From Polytrichum commune (taxonomy: Eukaryota > Streptophyta > Polytrichopsida > Polytrichales > Polytrichaceae), in the NCBI GenBank assembly GCA_950295325.1, contig OX485807.1, positions 25,579,666 through 25,643,665 on the forward strand: a stretch of 64,000 nt of DNA. The letters are read 5' to 3'. A program made the translations under genes and the position numbers. Numbering within the stretch: the stretch's first letter is position 1; each line of letters opens with the position of its first letter. The notes beneath the pieces were generated by a model, which had not been told where the DNA came from, did no database searches, and saw only the letters and a program-made list of their open reading frames with translations. Below, piece after piece: positions 31,046-42,700 of this stretch.

Positions 31046-32529
31046 TAGTATAGCTCCTAGAAATCAAGTTAGCGTGGAGTGCTCTTACTGTTTTCGATTC
31101 CCTTTATGAGGAATAAAAATAATTTATTGAGAGAAAACATTGGAGGGTTTCGTGAACCCTAATTCAATTGGTGAACGTTGGAGGTATTGCAGCACTGCAC
31201 CAATGCGATCATTCTTATTGACAAGATTATTCAAAAGAGTATCCCGCCCGATTGCTTAAGATGCCTTCCCCACACGCTCCAAGGGTATGTGCTGTCAAAA
31301 CTTGTGAATTTTAAGCCTATGACTCTACTATTGCCCGTGATTTTAAGATTCGCAGGATCACTCAGCACAGATTGAGAGGGTTGAGCTCACATTAGGCCAA
31401 TGCCATTCAAGTCTCACATTAGAGTACATCATCGTGATCATGTGTCTCTCAGAAACTGCAACCTCATTCTATGAAGGATACTCGTCACCAAGTAATTTTA
31501 GAAGGCAGGGTCTACATTGCGGTAAGGCCAACAAAACAGAACCGAAGCAGGGCTTTACAATACGTAAAACAGAATCAGAAGCACAGAACGCCTGATTGCT
31601 GCTCCCCGAAGCCTGAAGCTCAACAGTTCTCCCACTCATATCAAAATTATATACAAGCATCGTACACATTCTTTCATCAGCTATGGAAAAAACTGAATCC
31701 TAAACCCAAACCCTAGCCCTCTGAAGCGACCCTGAAGCAAACCATCATCGAATGAGAAATAGTATTTCTACCTGCTATTCTTAGTGAAGCTTTCAAAGCT
31801 TTCACCCATTCTTATGGATCAGAAGGCAAAACTCGCTGGTGTGACTTCATAGATTTCAGAAACACGGACCAATTGCGATCATCATCTCCCGACACTGACT
31901 ATGCTTACAAGGAAAGCGTGAACGTGCTCATATTCTATGGGTGTAAAAATAGTCTGTCATGCCCGCGGCATTCAGTACGAGGAATTTTTCAAATCATAGC
32001 ACATCTGCCAGTACATCGCTCAAATAGTATCATCAGCGACTTAAATATTGGTAATCAAAGCCTAAGCTTCATTTGTTTTGCAGTAGTTTAGCCATCATAT
32101 GATACATCGGCACAAATGTAAAAGAGAAATGATGGAACTACGGCAGGTCAGCTTAGAATGGATTATGCCTCAATGGGTTAAGATCAGCGATGGAAAACCA
32201 TCTCGCACATCTAATTGAAGTCATCACTCCTGCCTTACTCATCCCCAAGAAAAAAACCACCAACCTACACAACCATCGCGCACCTATGCAGCAGGAGAAA
32301 CCCTATCACAAACAAACATCCACAAGAATGGAGAGCACCACCGCAACCAGAAGACCATACGGACACGCCAGAAAGAGCTGTGAGATCGTTGTTTCGAAAG
32401 GTGGCCGAGGTCCAGACTCTTTGTAGGGAGCTCCGACCCCTAAATTCTCCACGGATGAATGTCGTCGGAGCTGAGCAGCGGATGAGTCGTTTCTGCTGCG
32501 ACTTTCTTACTACTTTAAATGTTGTACTT
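31046..32529. other. Intergenic, no gene supported
   Basis: Several open frames of 60-80 codons exist, for example 31178-31375 and 32190-32604. None shows a recognisable domain, splice context or repeat relation. Confidence 0.4.
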
Positions 32530-33080
32530 AGGGCCGCTTTACACCTAGAGGCCGGGCTAATTCGTTGTGTAAGAGGCTTGAAATCCTCACTTGTGAAGTT
32601 GTGATTGGCCAAAAGGCTAAAATCGGCCCCAACCCCTTTACACCTAGAGGCCGGGCTGATTTGGTGGTATGAATTTTTTAGTCAAAAAATGTATGGTATG
32701 ACACCGCATGAGCTCATTGAATTGGGTGCACCCAAAATGGAAGGCCAATTCTTGGCCTCGGGGCTAACGTCAAATTTCAATCAAATAAAAAAAAAAATTC
32801 TTTAATAAAACATGGTTTTTTTAGCAAACCATAGTCATTGGATTATGTGGAAATATGAACGGCTCTATGTTAGATTATGCTAGATCCGTTGGATTATGCT
32901 AGATTTATTATATCGGCCTAGCTTCTTGGCCCCAAGGCCTTTACATATGAGAAAATTGGCCCCCAATATAATATTATTATAATGTGTAGTTGAGACCGGC
33001 CTCCAACCCAAAAGGGGCTGAAATTTCATGCAATCGGCCTCAAGGGGAATTGGCCCGGCCTCTAGGTGTAAAACGACCCT
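32530..33080. mobile_element. Harbinger/Tourist-like MITE, 551 bp
   Basis: Terminal inverted repeats of about 28 bp: AGGGCCGCTTTACACCTAGA continuing AGGCCGGGC at the left, with AGGGTCGTTTTACACCTAGA on the complement at the right. The flanking triplets TTA and TGA could be a mutated 3-bp target duplication. A further copy of the CTTTACACCTAGAGGCCGGG motif at about 32637 suggests an internal nested end. Confidence 0.6.
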
Positions 33081-33082
33081 GA

Positions 33083-33965
33083 GTGTCACCAATTCTACTA
33101 TTTGTCTTGCTCAATACTAAAGGACCACTTCACACACTAGCCAAGAGCCGTGACCATGAACTTGTGAGAGCCCAAAAGAAAGTGACCAAAGGCCATCTCA
33201 ACACACCTCCAACATCATGTAGTGTGGTCACGGAACCTCAACTGTATTGTGAAGTCATATGTGACTGGGCCCTCAACCAAATGCTACTTCAATGAATTTC
33301 TATTCATGCGGGTCCTCACACATGATAAAATAGAATAATTCAACGGTTGTGAGCGTTTGGAGTGCCATGGTCTCCTGGTTTTGTGTTCGACCTACCTCCA
33401 AGAGGTGGTTTTTGAAAATAGTCCAAGTGACCATGCAACATGATCCATTTGATGCCATGCAAGAATCCATGTAGACTTTACATCCATCTTGCATTCACAT
33501 ACTCCATTGGTCCCTCAAGTGTAGTGTGAAGTGGAACTTAACCCAGCTCCGCCTTTTTCACCAATGAGAGTGCTTGAAGTGTAATGGTCACTGGCTCTCA
33601 ATCTCATGTGTGAAGTGGCCCTAATTGTAAACCCCGTGTAGTGTCACCAACACTAGATGTTAACCTAACATTTGTCAATCCTTGTAATCTTTTTGGGGGG
33701 ATTATAGATTTGCAAAGTTATAAATATTGACACTTACTAAGTGACTTTTTCATGCGAAATTTAATCATCCATGAAAATATTTCATCACATATATGCTAGG
33801 ATGCAAATTATACCAAACTTTGTTTCATTAATTGGCATTTGGATGAACTATAAGTAAGTTGAGATGACAATGTTTGTAAGCTTATTCATAGAAAGTGTCA
33901 ATTAAAAAGTTACTGCACTGGCATAAAATATCATATGACACTTAATACAAGATTTAGTGTGCGGA
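33083..33965. repeat. Dispersed element, copy B, interrupted
   Basis: Parts before 33121 and after 33624 match copy A (GTGTCACCAATT, TTGTCTTGCTCAATACTAA, then GTGTCACCAACACTAGATGTT and the ATCATCCATGAAAATATTTC region). The end at about 33940-33960 has ACACTTAAT...ATTTAGTGT. A 501-bp MITE is inserted in it. Confidence 0.6.
33121..33621. mobile_element. Tourist-like MITE with TAA target duplication
   Basis: It has ends AGGACCACTTCACACA and TGTGTGAAGTGGCCC, with TAA at 33118-33120 and 33622-33624. Deleting it restores the TACTAATTGTAA sequence found uninterrupted in copy A (about 30757). Its termini resemble those of the element at 32530-33080 (GGGCCRCTTYACAC), so both belong to one superfamily, probably PIF/Harbinger. 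Confidence 0.75.
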
Positions 33966-34108
33966 GTCCGGACGTGCCGCGGCCTCATAAACCATGACAC
34001 ATGGCATTTTCATGTCCGCTCTTAACTACAATCCTTGCCATGTATCACTCAAATATAATTGTCCAAATTATATGTGTTTTGCTTGATTAGGCAGCCGAGT
34101 CCACATTA

Positions 34109-34354
34109 GGGGAGAGAGGGAGTTAATGTATATGAGCGTACCTCACATTCATCCAACATAAAAACCATATTTAGTATCTAGTCAAGAGTTTTCTTTTTCA
34201 ATATTATGTTTGACACCTAAATTAACTTTAAATACCTTGAATTTATCTAGCTCAAGTCATTTGAAACGAATTAGCCACAAACCTACATGGGGTCAAGGTA
34301 CTATGTTGGTATGGATGAGAGGTACACTCGTATGCAATAATTCCCTCTCTCCCA
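34109..34354. mobile_element. MITE-like element, second copy
   Basis: It shares inverted termini with 29242-29476: GGGAGAGAGGGARTTAATG at the left and its complement at the right, with TCATCCAACATA inside. Confidence 0.6.
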
Positions 34355-34401
34355 CACTAGGTTCATATATTGTAGGTGGAAAGTCCAACCTCTTTCCACT
34401 A

Positions 34402-34632
34402 CTAGGATTGCGTGTCCTAAAACACATTTCCCATTTGACACAGACAATCATTAAGACATGACTCCATTCACAAGCGTTCGGTCCAATCTACAATTATCAT
34501 AGATTGGACCTGACACATTTAAATGGGCGGTGTCTTAATAATTGCCCGTGTCAGTCCGACACATGTAACTGGGGTCATGTCTTAATGACCGTGTGTCAAA
34601 TGAGAAGTGTTCTTTGGGTCCCACAATCCTAG
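34402..34632. mobile_element. Stowaway-like MITE with TA duplication
   Basis: A 231-bp element with long inverted repeats of about 65 bp. It starts CTAGGATTG, ends CAATCCTAG, and is flanked by TA on both sides (34400-34401 and 34633-34634). The inner arms share CATTTGACACA and CATTAAGACATGAC. Confidence 0.65.
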
Positions 34633-34634
34633 TA

Positions 34635-34803
34635 AATGTTCATGCATCTTAGCTTTTATAATCCCCCAAAAAATTTACAAGGAATGACAATTAATGTTGG
34701 GTTAACATATAGTGTTGGTGACACTACACTGCGGTTTACAATTAGTATTGAGCAAGACAATTAGAATTGGCAACACTAAATATCATATCATATTTAGTGT
34801 CGT
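34635..34803. repeat. Dispersed element, copy C, inverted and partial
   Basis: The complement of this stretch matches the first half of copy A: AACACTAAATATCATATCAT at one end, then AGTATTGAGCAAGACAATTA and GTGTTGGTGACACTACA. Confidence 0.6.
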
Positions 34804-35243
34804 GAAGCATGCACACCGAAGATTAGGATATAACTTAGTTGGTAAAGAAACGTTAATGTCGGCATAAAGTTATAGGAACACGTAACTCCGAATAGAAACC
34901 CACACTAATTAGACAAAACAATGGCTGGTTCTTCCTGTTCATTGGTTGGGCCTTCCCTCCCTAGTTTTACTTTTAGGTAACTGACGTAAGTGTGATGTAG
35001 AATTCTTCGGGCATTTGCCTTGATTTGATTTGTGTTCGGTTTTCGGAGATGGCCACTTTGGTTGTAGCAGGTGCTCGGGGGGTGTTGCCGGCTTGTTTCG
35101 GCCATCGAGGGTTGTGTGGCACTCTGGGGTTAAGGCTCTTTCGTCAATCCGGAGTCTGCACAAGGGAATTTGGAGCTACCGCAACGGGATTGTTGTGGCA
35201 TTCCAAAGTGCGCATGGATGGACCTACCCATGCCTAGAGTGCC

Positions 35244-36540
35244 TTGTTTCTGAATTGAAGCTGTGGATTGTAGTGGTTGTGAATCTAAGAACTGAGGGTT
35301 TGAATGCTGTGTCGGAGTGTGTTTTGATGACTCTGCTTTGTTGAATTAGGGAGTGGCTGTAGATTTTTAAAGAGTCTGACAAATGGAGTAGTGGTTGTGA
35401 ATCTAAGCATTGGATTGTGGCCAAGTATGTGCATTGTCACATGCTTTTTGTTGTTGTTGGTATCGGAGTGTGCTGATGATCGTTCCACTTCGTTGGGGGT
35501 TTGAATGCTGTGTCGGAGCGTGTTTTGATGTTTCTGCTTCGTTGAATTGGGGGATGGCAAGGATGGCTGTGGATTTGTAAAGAGGTTCAGTTTCTTTCTG
35601 TGAAATGGAGCAATGGTTGTATTTTGTAAGTTGGGCTATTTCCAAGTATGTCCATTTTCGTATGCATTTTTGTATCGGAGTGTGCTGATGGTCCTACTTC
35701 GTTGGGGGTTTGAATGTTCTGTCGAAGTGTAGCTTGATGATTCTGCTTCGTTGCATAGGGGGGTGGCAAGGATGGTCTGTGGATTGGAAAGAGGCTCAGT
35801 TTTTCCCTGTCGAATGGAGCAATGGTTATGAATCTTAGAATTGGGTTGTTGCCATTTATGTGCATTTTACATCCATTTTGTATCCGAGTGTGCTGATGAT
35901 GGTTCTGCTTTGTTGGGGGTTTGAATTTCATGTTGGAATGTGTTTTGATGATTTGACAGACTGAGAGGGGGTGCCTTGTTCTGAAGCTGTGGAATTTAAG
36001 ATGTAGGCTGAGTTTCTTTCTGTCAAAGTGAGTAGTGGTTTTGGATTTAGGAATTGGGGGTTGCCAAAGTGTGTGCATTTTAAATGCACTTTGCATTGAG
36101 TGTGCTGATAGTTCTACTTCGTTGGGGGTTTGCATGTTGTGTGGGAGTGTGTGTTGATGATTCTGCTTCGTTGACGGTGGCAAACGATGTCGACGGACAG
36201 ACAGACGGGCAGAGAGGGGGTGCCTTGATTCTGAAGCTGTGATTGTAAAGAGCCAAAGTTTATTATTTATTATTATTAAAAAGAAACATAAACATCTGTA
36301 AATTGGAATAATGGTTGTGAATCTAAGAATTGCGGGTTGCCAAAGTTTGTGCATTTCAATGAATTTTGTCTATCAAATTGTGCTGATGGTTCGGGGATTC
36401 TAAAGTGGAGGCGTAGTGTCTTTCTGTGAAATGGAGTAGTGGTTGTGAATTTAAGGATTTGGGGGTTGCCAAGTGTGTGCAGTTTGAATGTATTCTTGCA
36501 ATGGAGTGTGCTGATGATGGTTCTGCTTCGTTTTTGTGGG
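35244..36540 (+). repeat. ~210-bp imperfect tandem repeat upstream of glyoxalase I
   Basis: The word GAGTGTGCTGATG recurs at 35466, 35678, 35886, 36098, 36378 (degenerate) and 36504, i.e. about every 210 bp. Between occurrences come TTCTGCTTCGTTG, GTGGCAAGGATG and TTGTGAATCTAAGAATTG. The unit at about 36170-36220 contains ATGTCGACGGACAGACAGAC and GAGAGGGGGTG, which closely resembles the start of glyoxalase I exon 1. The array therefore seems to be amplified from the gene's own 5' end. Confidence 0.7.
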
Positions 36541-36586
36541 TTTTACGAAACAGGGAGGAGGGAAGATTGTAAAGGGAGTAGCAAGG

Positions 36587-39534
36587 ATGTCGACAGACAA
36601 AGAGGGGGTGGCGAATAACCCAGGCTACTGTGACACTCCCGATGAAGTCACCAAGAGCTACTATGTGCAGCAAACGGTGAATACCATCTACCATTCACCA
36701 AATTTTGTTGTGTCAAATGGAGGAGGGAGGGAGGGAGGGAGGGGGTTATGTGCCGTAGATTTTCATCACCCATTCGACAGTTCTGTTTATAACAGTCTTA
36801 AGACAGGGTTCCTGCGACCCTTCAACAAGGAATTAAAAGGCACCAAGGAAGCATAAAGTTTGCACGATGCAGTGTCTTAAAACTGAATTGGAGATTACAA
36901 GTTTCTCCTTGCGTCAAGGACTCATCCAATATGCTTGGGAGTATATCATGGGTATAATGCTCTTGGGTCTGTGGGATGTAACAAAACTAGAAAGGGGTCA
37001 ATGTAGTAACATAAACCAGAGTTAGTCCGACACTCCTGAAATTTGCACACTTATATTTGAGTGTTGTGTGGTTAGGTGCAGATGTAAAGAACAGACACGA
37101 AAAAGACCAAGTGTTAAAAAAGAGATTGGACTACATGCTCATAACATGTTAACCATTCTAGGCTCAATAGTCAACATAATTTTTTTTTGGGGGGGGGGGG
37201 GGGGGAACCTATATGACCATTTAATGAGCATGAGAATTTTTCACTTTGGATTTGCTAATCATCTTGCACCGATTGTGCGTTCCCTATACTATAAGAAGTG
37301 GGTGCAGAGAGAGGTGTCTGTTTAAGGCCAACTTACCTTACTGGCTTATGAATGTTATGTTACTCCATAGAATTGGCTGTGAGGAGAGTATTGCAAAGAG
37401 AATGGATGATCGCATTTAATCTCAATTTGAGAGATCCTTCTTGGGATACATTATGGTCCTGACTTTAGCCATGGCAATTCATCATATTGAAATCACGCTG
37501 TGATCAGAGGTGATCTCAGATCACCATGTCAAGCATTACAGCATTAACAAATCGTCTGGGTCATGTGCAGATGTACAGAATCAAAGACCCGAAGGCAAGC
37601 CTGGAGTTCTACTCCAAAGTTCTGGGCATGACGTAAGTGCCCTTGCTTTAAACCTTTTATGAATAACATGATCATGCAAGTTTGTCTGGTCCCCTAACTA
37701 TCGAAGGAGTTTGATTCATTAGCACTAGTACCCCTCTCCCATTCCAAAAAGATGTAGCTAAAGGATAAAACATACAAGGAATCCATGTCATTACAAAAGC
37801 GAGCTTTTACCCAGCCACATGGCTTTGAGTGTAAAATTGTGATTGCAAAGTGCACAGGAGAAGTCCTCTTGAAGAAGGGTAACTCTCTTACATGTGTGTA
37901 TACAACCACCTTCCATTTCTCAAGCATCTAAGTGTTGCAGTGACTAATGAGGCAGTTGCCGCTCATTCTCAAGCATCTAATTGTTTGGACTCTTACAAAT
38001 GTAAGTATCTGCTCCTACAGGCTGTTGAAGAGACTGGACTTTCCAGAGGCCAAATTCAGTCTCTATTTTCTAGGCTACGAGGTATGACTGCCAATGAGAC
38101 CCTGACCGGTAGAACTGAAACCTCACACTGTCTCATGTCTTTCCGATCTGGTAGTTTAATGAAGTTAGTAGTGTGATTGTCTGACAGTGATAGTTGTAAA
38201 ACAATTTCTCAGTCTGACTTGTGAACTGTTGGGATGTCAGGATCCTGCCAAAATTCCAACAGATCCTGTTGAGAGAACTTCATTCTTAATCAAATGCAAG
38301 GCCACCTTAGAGCTCACTCAGTAAGCTTACCATCACTTTGCGGTGTACTGGATCTATTTCTGCTTTTCTGTTTTCCCACGAAAACTCTTACACTCTTTGT
38401 GATTGATCCCAAAGTGTATTGACTGGGTTACCTGGTCAACTATGTTCTGTATCACATGTGGGCTTTACAGATTCTTGTCGTGCTACAAGTAGATTTCCAA
38501 TTTATCAGCAGAATGGGTTGGCTAACTGGCTACAGCAATGAGTCTTCCTGTCAGTTTCGCACTGCTTTCGACATGCTCAGCAATCTCCATGCAAACAACT
38601 AACCTTTAAGTATTGTGCCCTCACAGTAATTGGGGCACTGAATCAGATGCAGACTTTAAAGGATATCACACTGGCAATAGCGACCCTCGAGGCTATGGTA
38701 GGTATTTGTAGTAACTGATAATGCTCGAAGTTTGTATGCTCGAAGTCAATTGATGTGATAGGGTCCTTTGAAGCTGCACAATAGGATTTGAATTTTATAG
38801 AAGGCCTTAAAACCCCATAAATGGCATGGATGTGGGAACGGTAATGATGAACCTTAATGTTGCAAACATGTCCTGGCTACAAGTGACAAAAAGCTAAGAA
38901 ATTAATATCTGGAAATTTCAGGTCACATTGGCATCACCGTTGATGATGTCTACAAAGCATGTGCACGTTTTGAGGAGCTTGGGGTTGAGTTTGCAAAGCG
39001 TCCTGATGATGGTAATACCATTACTCTTATATCCGGCATCTCTTTTATCTATTCCATTAAATGTGAACTGAACCTGTACTTTGAAGGAAGATAGTTACAC
39101 TAAACATACGATTAAGTGTGGCATCAAAATTGGTGTGGTATGTTAATTAGAGTGGTCCTTGTGACTTGTCATGTAGCACCAGGTGTCCTGTGGTATCCTC
39201 TTTAATTGCCAGCCGGTGATGGAAAGACAATTCATGTGGGTCGATGATGAATAGTTTGGGCCACATTCAATCAGAGTTTAGTGTACTGTAGTTCTTCTGT
39301 GTCAAATAGGTTCACATGTTTAAAATGTTTCATCATGCTTTGTACTCATACTTACATTGCTATTGTTCATAAGGATCATGGCAATGACTGCTGAAAATAA
39401 CAAGAGGCAAATGACTGGCTGGTTTTGGATGTGCAGGAAGGATGAAGGGTCTGGCTTTCATCAAGGATCCTGATGGTTACTGGATTGAGATTTTTGATGT
39501 TGCTCACATGACTGGGTTGATGCCTTCTTCCTGA
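36587..39534 (+). CDS. GLX1: Glyoxalase I (lactoylglutathione lyase)
   Basis: Seven exons: 36587-36676, 37571-37632, 38021-38081, 38241-38320, 38627-38697, 38922-39011 and 39437-39534. All introns are GT-AG and the phases join correctly to give 183 residues, against about 185 for the short cytosolic plant enzyme. It isomerises the methylglyoxal-glutathione hemithioacetal to S-lactoylglutathione. The four expected metal ligands are present: Gln29 (YVQQT), Glu95 (LELTH), His123 (HIGIT) and Glu169 (YWIEIF). The block [16 protein letters not shown] is typical. The ATG at 36587 matches the known N-terminus style ([11 protein letters not shown]); the frame is open 17 codons further up but without another ATG. 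No transit peptide is seen. The 5' flank is a tandem repeat holding copies of the start region, and intron 1 carries a dispersed repeat. Confidence 0.9.
37035..37335 (+). repeat. Dispersed intronic repeat, copy 1
   Basis: It lies in glyoxalase I intron 1 and matches 47755-48075 in intron 5 of the ankyrin gene, in the same orientation. Shared words include AAAGAGATTGGACTACATGC, CTAGGCTCAA and AGAAGTGGGYGCAGA. It contains a poly-T/poly-G run at 37180-37205. Confidence 0.6.
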
Positions 39535-40095
39535 AAGGTGAAGGCTGTAACGCAGTTAACGAGTACAAACTAGTCTGGAGTTGATCAAGATGAATAGGAA
39601 GGTGACTGTTGTGTTTGCTCTGGAGTAGATGCTCCTCAACATGTCATGGTAAATAAATTGGTGTATTGTTTTTTGTGGAGCTTGTTATAAAGATCCAATT
39701 TTGGATCACTGAGTTGGGAGTTATCTCCGCAAGTTAAAAAGATACTTTGTGGCATGGATTGGGCATGTTCATAACATCGTGGATCTACATGTGACTCCCC
39801 AAAGAGATTAGGTGTGAAATGGACACAACATACTCCCAGTAAACCTAGTGGAGGGTGTAATTTGAGAATACAATGACACCTTCCGATCATCTAAAGAATG
39901 TCTCGCTTACTGAAAGACCTATGGAAGAATACAAATGGACTCTCTAGTGGTTGTACAGGTTTAGGTGTTGTTGGGGGTAACCCATTTTGCTACATTTTCA
40001 CAACAATAATAGATGTTAAGGTTAATCAAATTAGAGCCCTTTCATTGAAGATTGGGTTAGAATGAGTTTGGGAAATTCAGAGGAAAGCTTGTGTG
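39535..40095. other. Downstream of glyoxalase I, no gene seen
   Basis: Probably contains the 3' UTR of glyoxalase I. No other gene or repeat is recognised before the duplicated tract. Confidence 0.45.
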
Positions 40096-41560
40096 TGTTG
40101 ATAGATTATCTGGGTTTTTGAAGGTAAGCTAGTCAGCTTCCTGATGATTGAAAGGATACCGTTTCTTGTTCTGAAGAATTGTCAAGAGGGCGTCAGAGGA
40201 CATTCCAGCGAGCTCCACATACTTATGTGGAGAGGGTGAGAGCATGTCTAGTAGGTCTGGGAATGGACTAAGGTGCCTGCCTCTTGCGACATCAAAAATT
40301 GGGTATCCTCTGACCCTATAGGGAGATTCCTAAGATTTGGAAAGCAAATTCCTACTGTCAGAAAAAAACCCTGACAAATTTGAATGCTGTACAAAAGGTG
40401 AGAGACATTATGTTCTCAAGTCAGCTACTGAACTGGTGGCCGCACCCTAGTCCCATGAGAATTGTGACATGTCAAGAAGGTGTTTCATTTTGTGTGTCAT
40501 CTTGTATCCAGGCTTCAAATCTTTCACATAGCTGCCGATTTATCATGCAGATATGATTAAATTATGTCTAGCAGGTCTGGGAATGGATTCAGGTATCTGT
40601 AACTCCAAAACTTGCTAATTCTGTGACCGCACAGGGAGATTCCGTAGGTGTGTAAGAAGAAATTGAATGCTGTATAGAAGCTGATAAAGATGGTGTTTTC
40701 TGAAGTCAGGAATTGAACTGGTGTCCCCACCCTCCCCCCATCCATATGAAAGTCAAGATGGCGTTTCATGTGTATCATCTTCTATCCAAGCTTCAAATAC
40801 TTCACATAGTTTGCCGATTTTGTTCCACCTTGCTCCAAGCCTGAATTCATACCGGCTTTTGGGAGTGAGTGTTGATAGATTATCTGAGGTTGTCAAAGGT
40901 AAGCTAGTCAGTTTCTTAGTGATTGATATATCTGTGATTGATATAGGATGCCCTGAAAAGACACTATTCTCTCGTTCTGAAAATTGTCAAGGTGTTAATG
41001 GACAGTCCAGTTTTGTCCCGCAGATAGGATCACAACATGGGTGGGTCTCTTGCAACTCAAAAAATGGGTAATTTTTGACATCTCAGAAAATCTCCAAGAT
41101 GTAAAACCAAAATCGAAATGCTGACAAAATTTGAATGCTGCACAGAAGCCGAGAGGGATCAATTTCTTTGAGGTCAGGATCAGCCGAACTGTTGGCCGCA
41201 TCCTCCCACGAGAACTCTGGCGTCCATATGAATGTCCAGAAGGTGTTTCATGTGTCATCTTGAACCCAAGCTGCCAAATCTTTCACATGGCTGCCGATTT
41301 CTCATAATTTTGTGACCTTACATGGAGATTTTAAAGATGTGTAATCCGACTGTAAGAAGAAACGGTGACAAAATTCGAATGCTGTACAGAAGGTGATAGA
41401 GATGATAAAATTTCTCCGACGTCAGTCAGGATCAATTGAACTGGTGACCGCACCCTCCAATGAGAACTCTGGCATCCATATGAATGTCAAGAAGGCGTTT
41501 CATGTGTGTCATCTTGAAACCAAGCTTCAAATCTTTCACATAGCTTCCAATCTTATCCCA
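40096..41560. repeat. Tandem and block duplications of the 3' end of the next gene
   Basis: Segments such as GTTGATAGATTATCTG (40098 and 40870), GTAAGCTAGTCAG, GGTCTGGGAATGGA (40256 and 40574) and CTTCAAATCTTTCACATAG (about 40513, 40793, 41266 and 41525) recur with unequal spacing. On the minus strand they echo the last ~35 codons of the gene at 41432-42151 (MKRLLDIHMDA there, MKRHLDFHMDG in a copy). Confidence 0.6.
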
Positions 41561-42151
41561 CCTTGACATGACATACGTAAAGAAATCCATATCCACGGTA
41601 ACAAACACTCTATCCACCTTGTACTTCTCATCCTCCCGCCTTGCCACCGCCATCTCCCCACACGCCAGAATCCATGCCTCCGCGGTTGGCCACATCCTCT
41701 TCCTCGCATCAGGATCATTCACCAGCAGCCAGTCGAAGAGATTGTCCACATTGTCCACATACTCCTCCGCAGGGTAGTACTCGCTGATGTTGAGCTCGTC
41801 GTTGATGGGTTCAAAATGTCGCCATCCGGGCAACAAGGGCAGTTCGGGAGGCAGAGGCTCATCCCATCGCCATGGCGATGGCGGAGGTGGGGGAAGCAAT
41901 GGAGGTTTCACGACAAACAAACGACGTTGACTAGCCCTTTGGCTTGCCCAAATTCCCAGAGGAGAGTCTGGCTTTGCTTTTGTGATCCGGGCGTAGGCAG
42001 CCTTATCGAAGATATAATGTTTGTAGACCTCGTCTTTGGAAATCGAACAAACGTGGGGTTTGGGCGTTAGGTCGATTTGCAGTGACCTGGTGCCCATGCC
42101 AAGAAGGCACCCGCAATCTGGCCATGTCCCATCGTCGGTCTTGCCCGCCAT
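41432..42151 (-). CDS. Unrecognised 239-residue protein
   Basis: A single open frame from ATG 42149-42151 to the stop at 41432. The product is moderately acidic and soluble. It begins MAGKTDDGTWPDCGCLLG, then has a lysine/tyrosine-rich segment (DEVYKHYIFDKAAYARITK), a proline run (KPPLLPPPPPSP, about residue 101), and a tryptophan-rich middle (PGWRHFEPINDELN, NLFDWLLVNDPDARKRMWP, EAWILACGEMAVARR). A C-terminal helix (GSYVKDLKLGFKMTHMKRLL) follows. No signal peptide or membrane segment is seen. I do not recognise a family. The coherent composition over the whole length and the duplication of its 3' end support a real gene or recent pseudogene. The last residues may differ if a 3' intron exists. 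Confidence 0.5.
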   Translation of the reverse strand: MAGKTDDGTWPDCGCLLGMGTRSLQIDLTPKPHVCSISKDEVYKHYIFDKAAYARITKAKPDSPLGIWASQRASQRRLFVVKPPLLPPPPPSPWRWDEPLPPELPLLPGWRHFEPINDELNISEYYPAEEYVDNVDNLFDWLLVNDPDARKRMWPTAEAWILACGEMAVARREDEKYKVDRVFVTVDMDFFTYVMSRWDKIGSYVKDLKLGFKMTHMKRLLDIHMDARVLIGGCGHQFN

Positions 42152-42185
42152 GGGAGTTTTGACCTTGTTGTGGTCTGATCACTCT

Positions 42186-42700
42186 TACATCATCATCATC
42201 ATCATCATCATCACTGCCTTTCCGGCGTCGAAAGGGAAAAACCGAAGAATCACCCTCAAGAGTGTTACTGTATGAAACAAAACATAGCTATTTCACCCTC
42301 CGAGGTCATGGATGTAGGCTTTTGAGAATTTTGCGACAGTTGTTGAAGGTCATTAGAATTTCTGAAAGCCGCTGAGCGTGCCTTTGCATGGCGTCGCATG
42401 AACAACCTCGGAATCGTCCTCTGAAGTGTCACTCACTGAAACCATGCATACCTGAGGTTACCTATTTCACCTTCGGCGACGGATGTAGGTTTTGAGGCTA
42501 TCAGAGTTTCTGAATCCTTCCGACGGTGCCTTCGAAAGGCGTCGCGGGAAAAAAACATCCGCTTCATCCTTCAAAGTGCTACCTAATCAAAGAAAACCAC
42601 ACGTAGCTCAGATGACCTACTTCACCTTCGGTCACGGAAGTAGATTCTGGAGAACCTTGCGAAATAAAAAGTTGAGAAAGTTGTTGAGGTCATCCGAATG
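42186..42700. repeat. CAT microsatellite and ~155-bp tandem repeat upstream of minus-strand gene
   Basis: (CAT)n lies at 42187-42213. Three copies of a unit follow, with TGCCTTYCRRMGGCGTCG at about 42215, 42379 and 42528 and CTATTTCACCYTC downstream in each. The location is the 5' flank of the gene starting at 42151. Confidence 0.6.
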
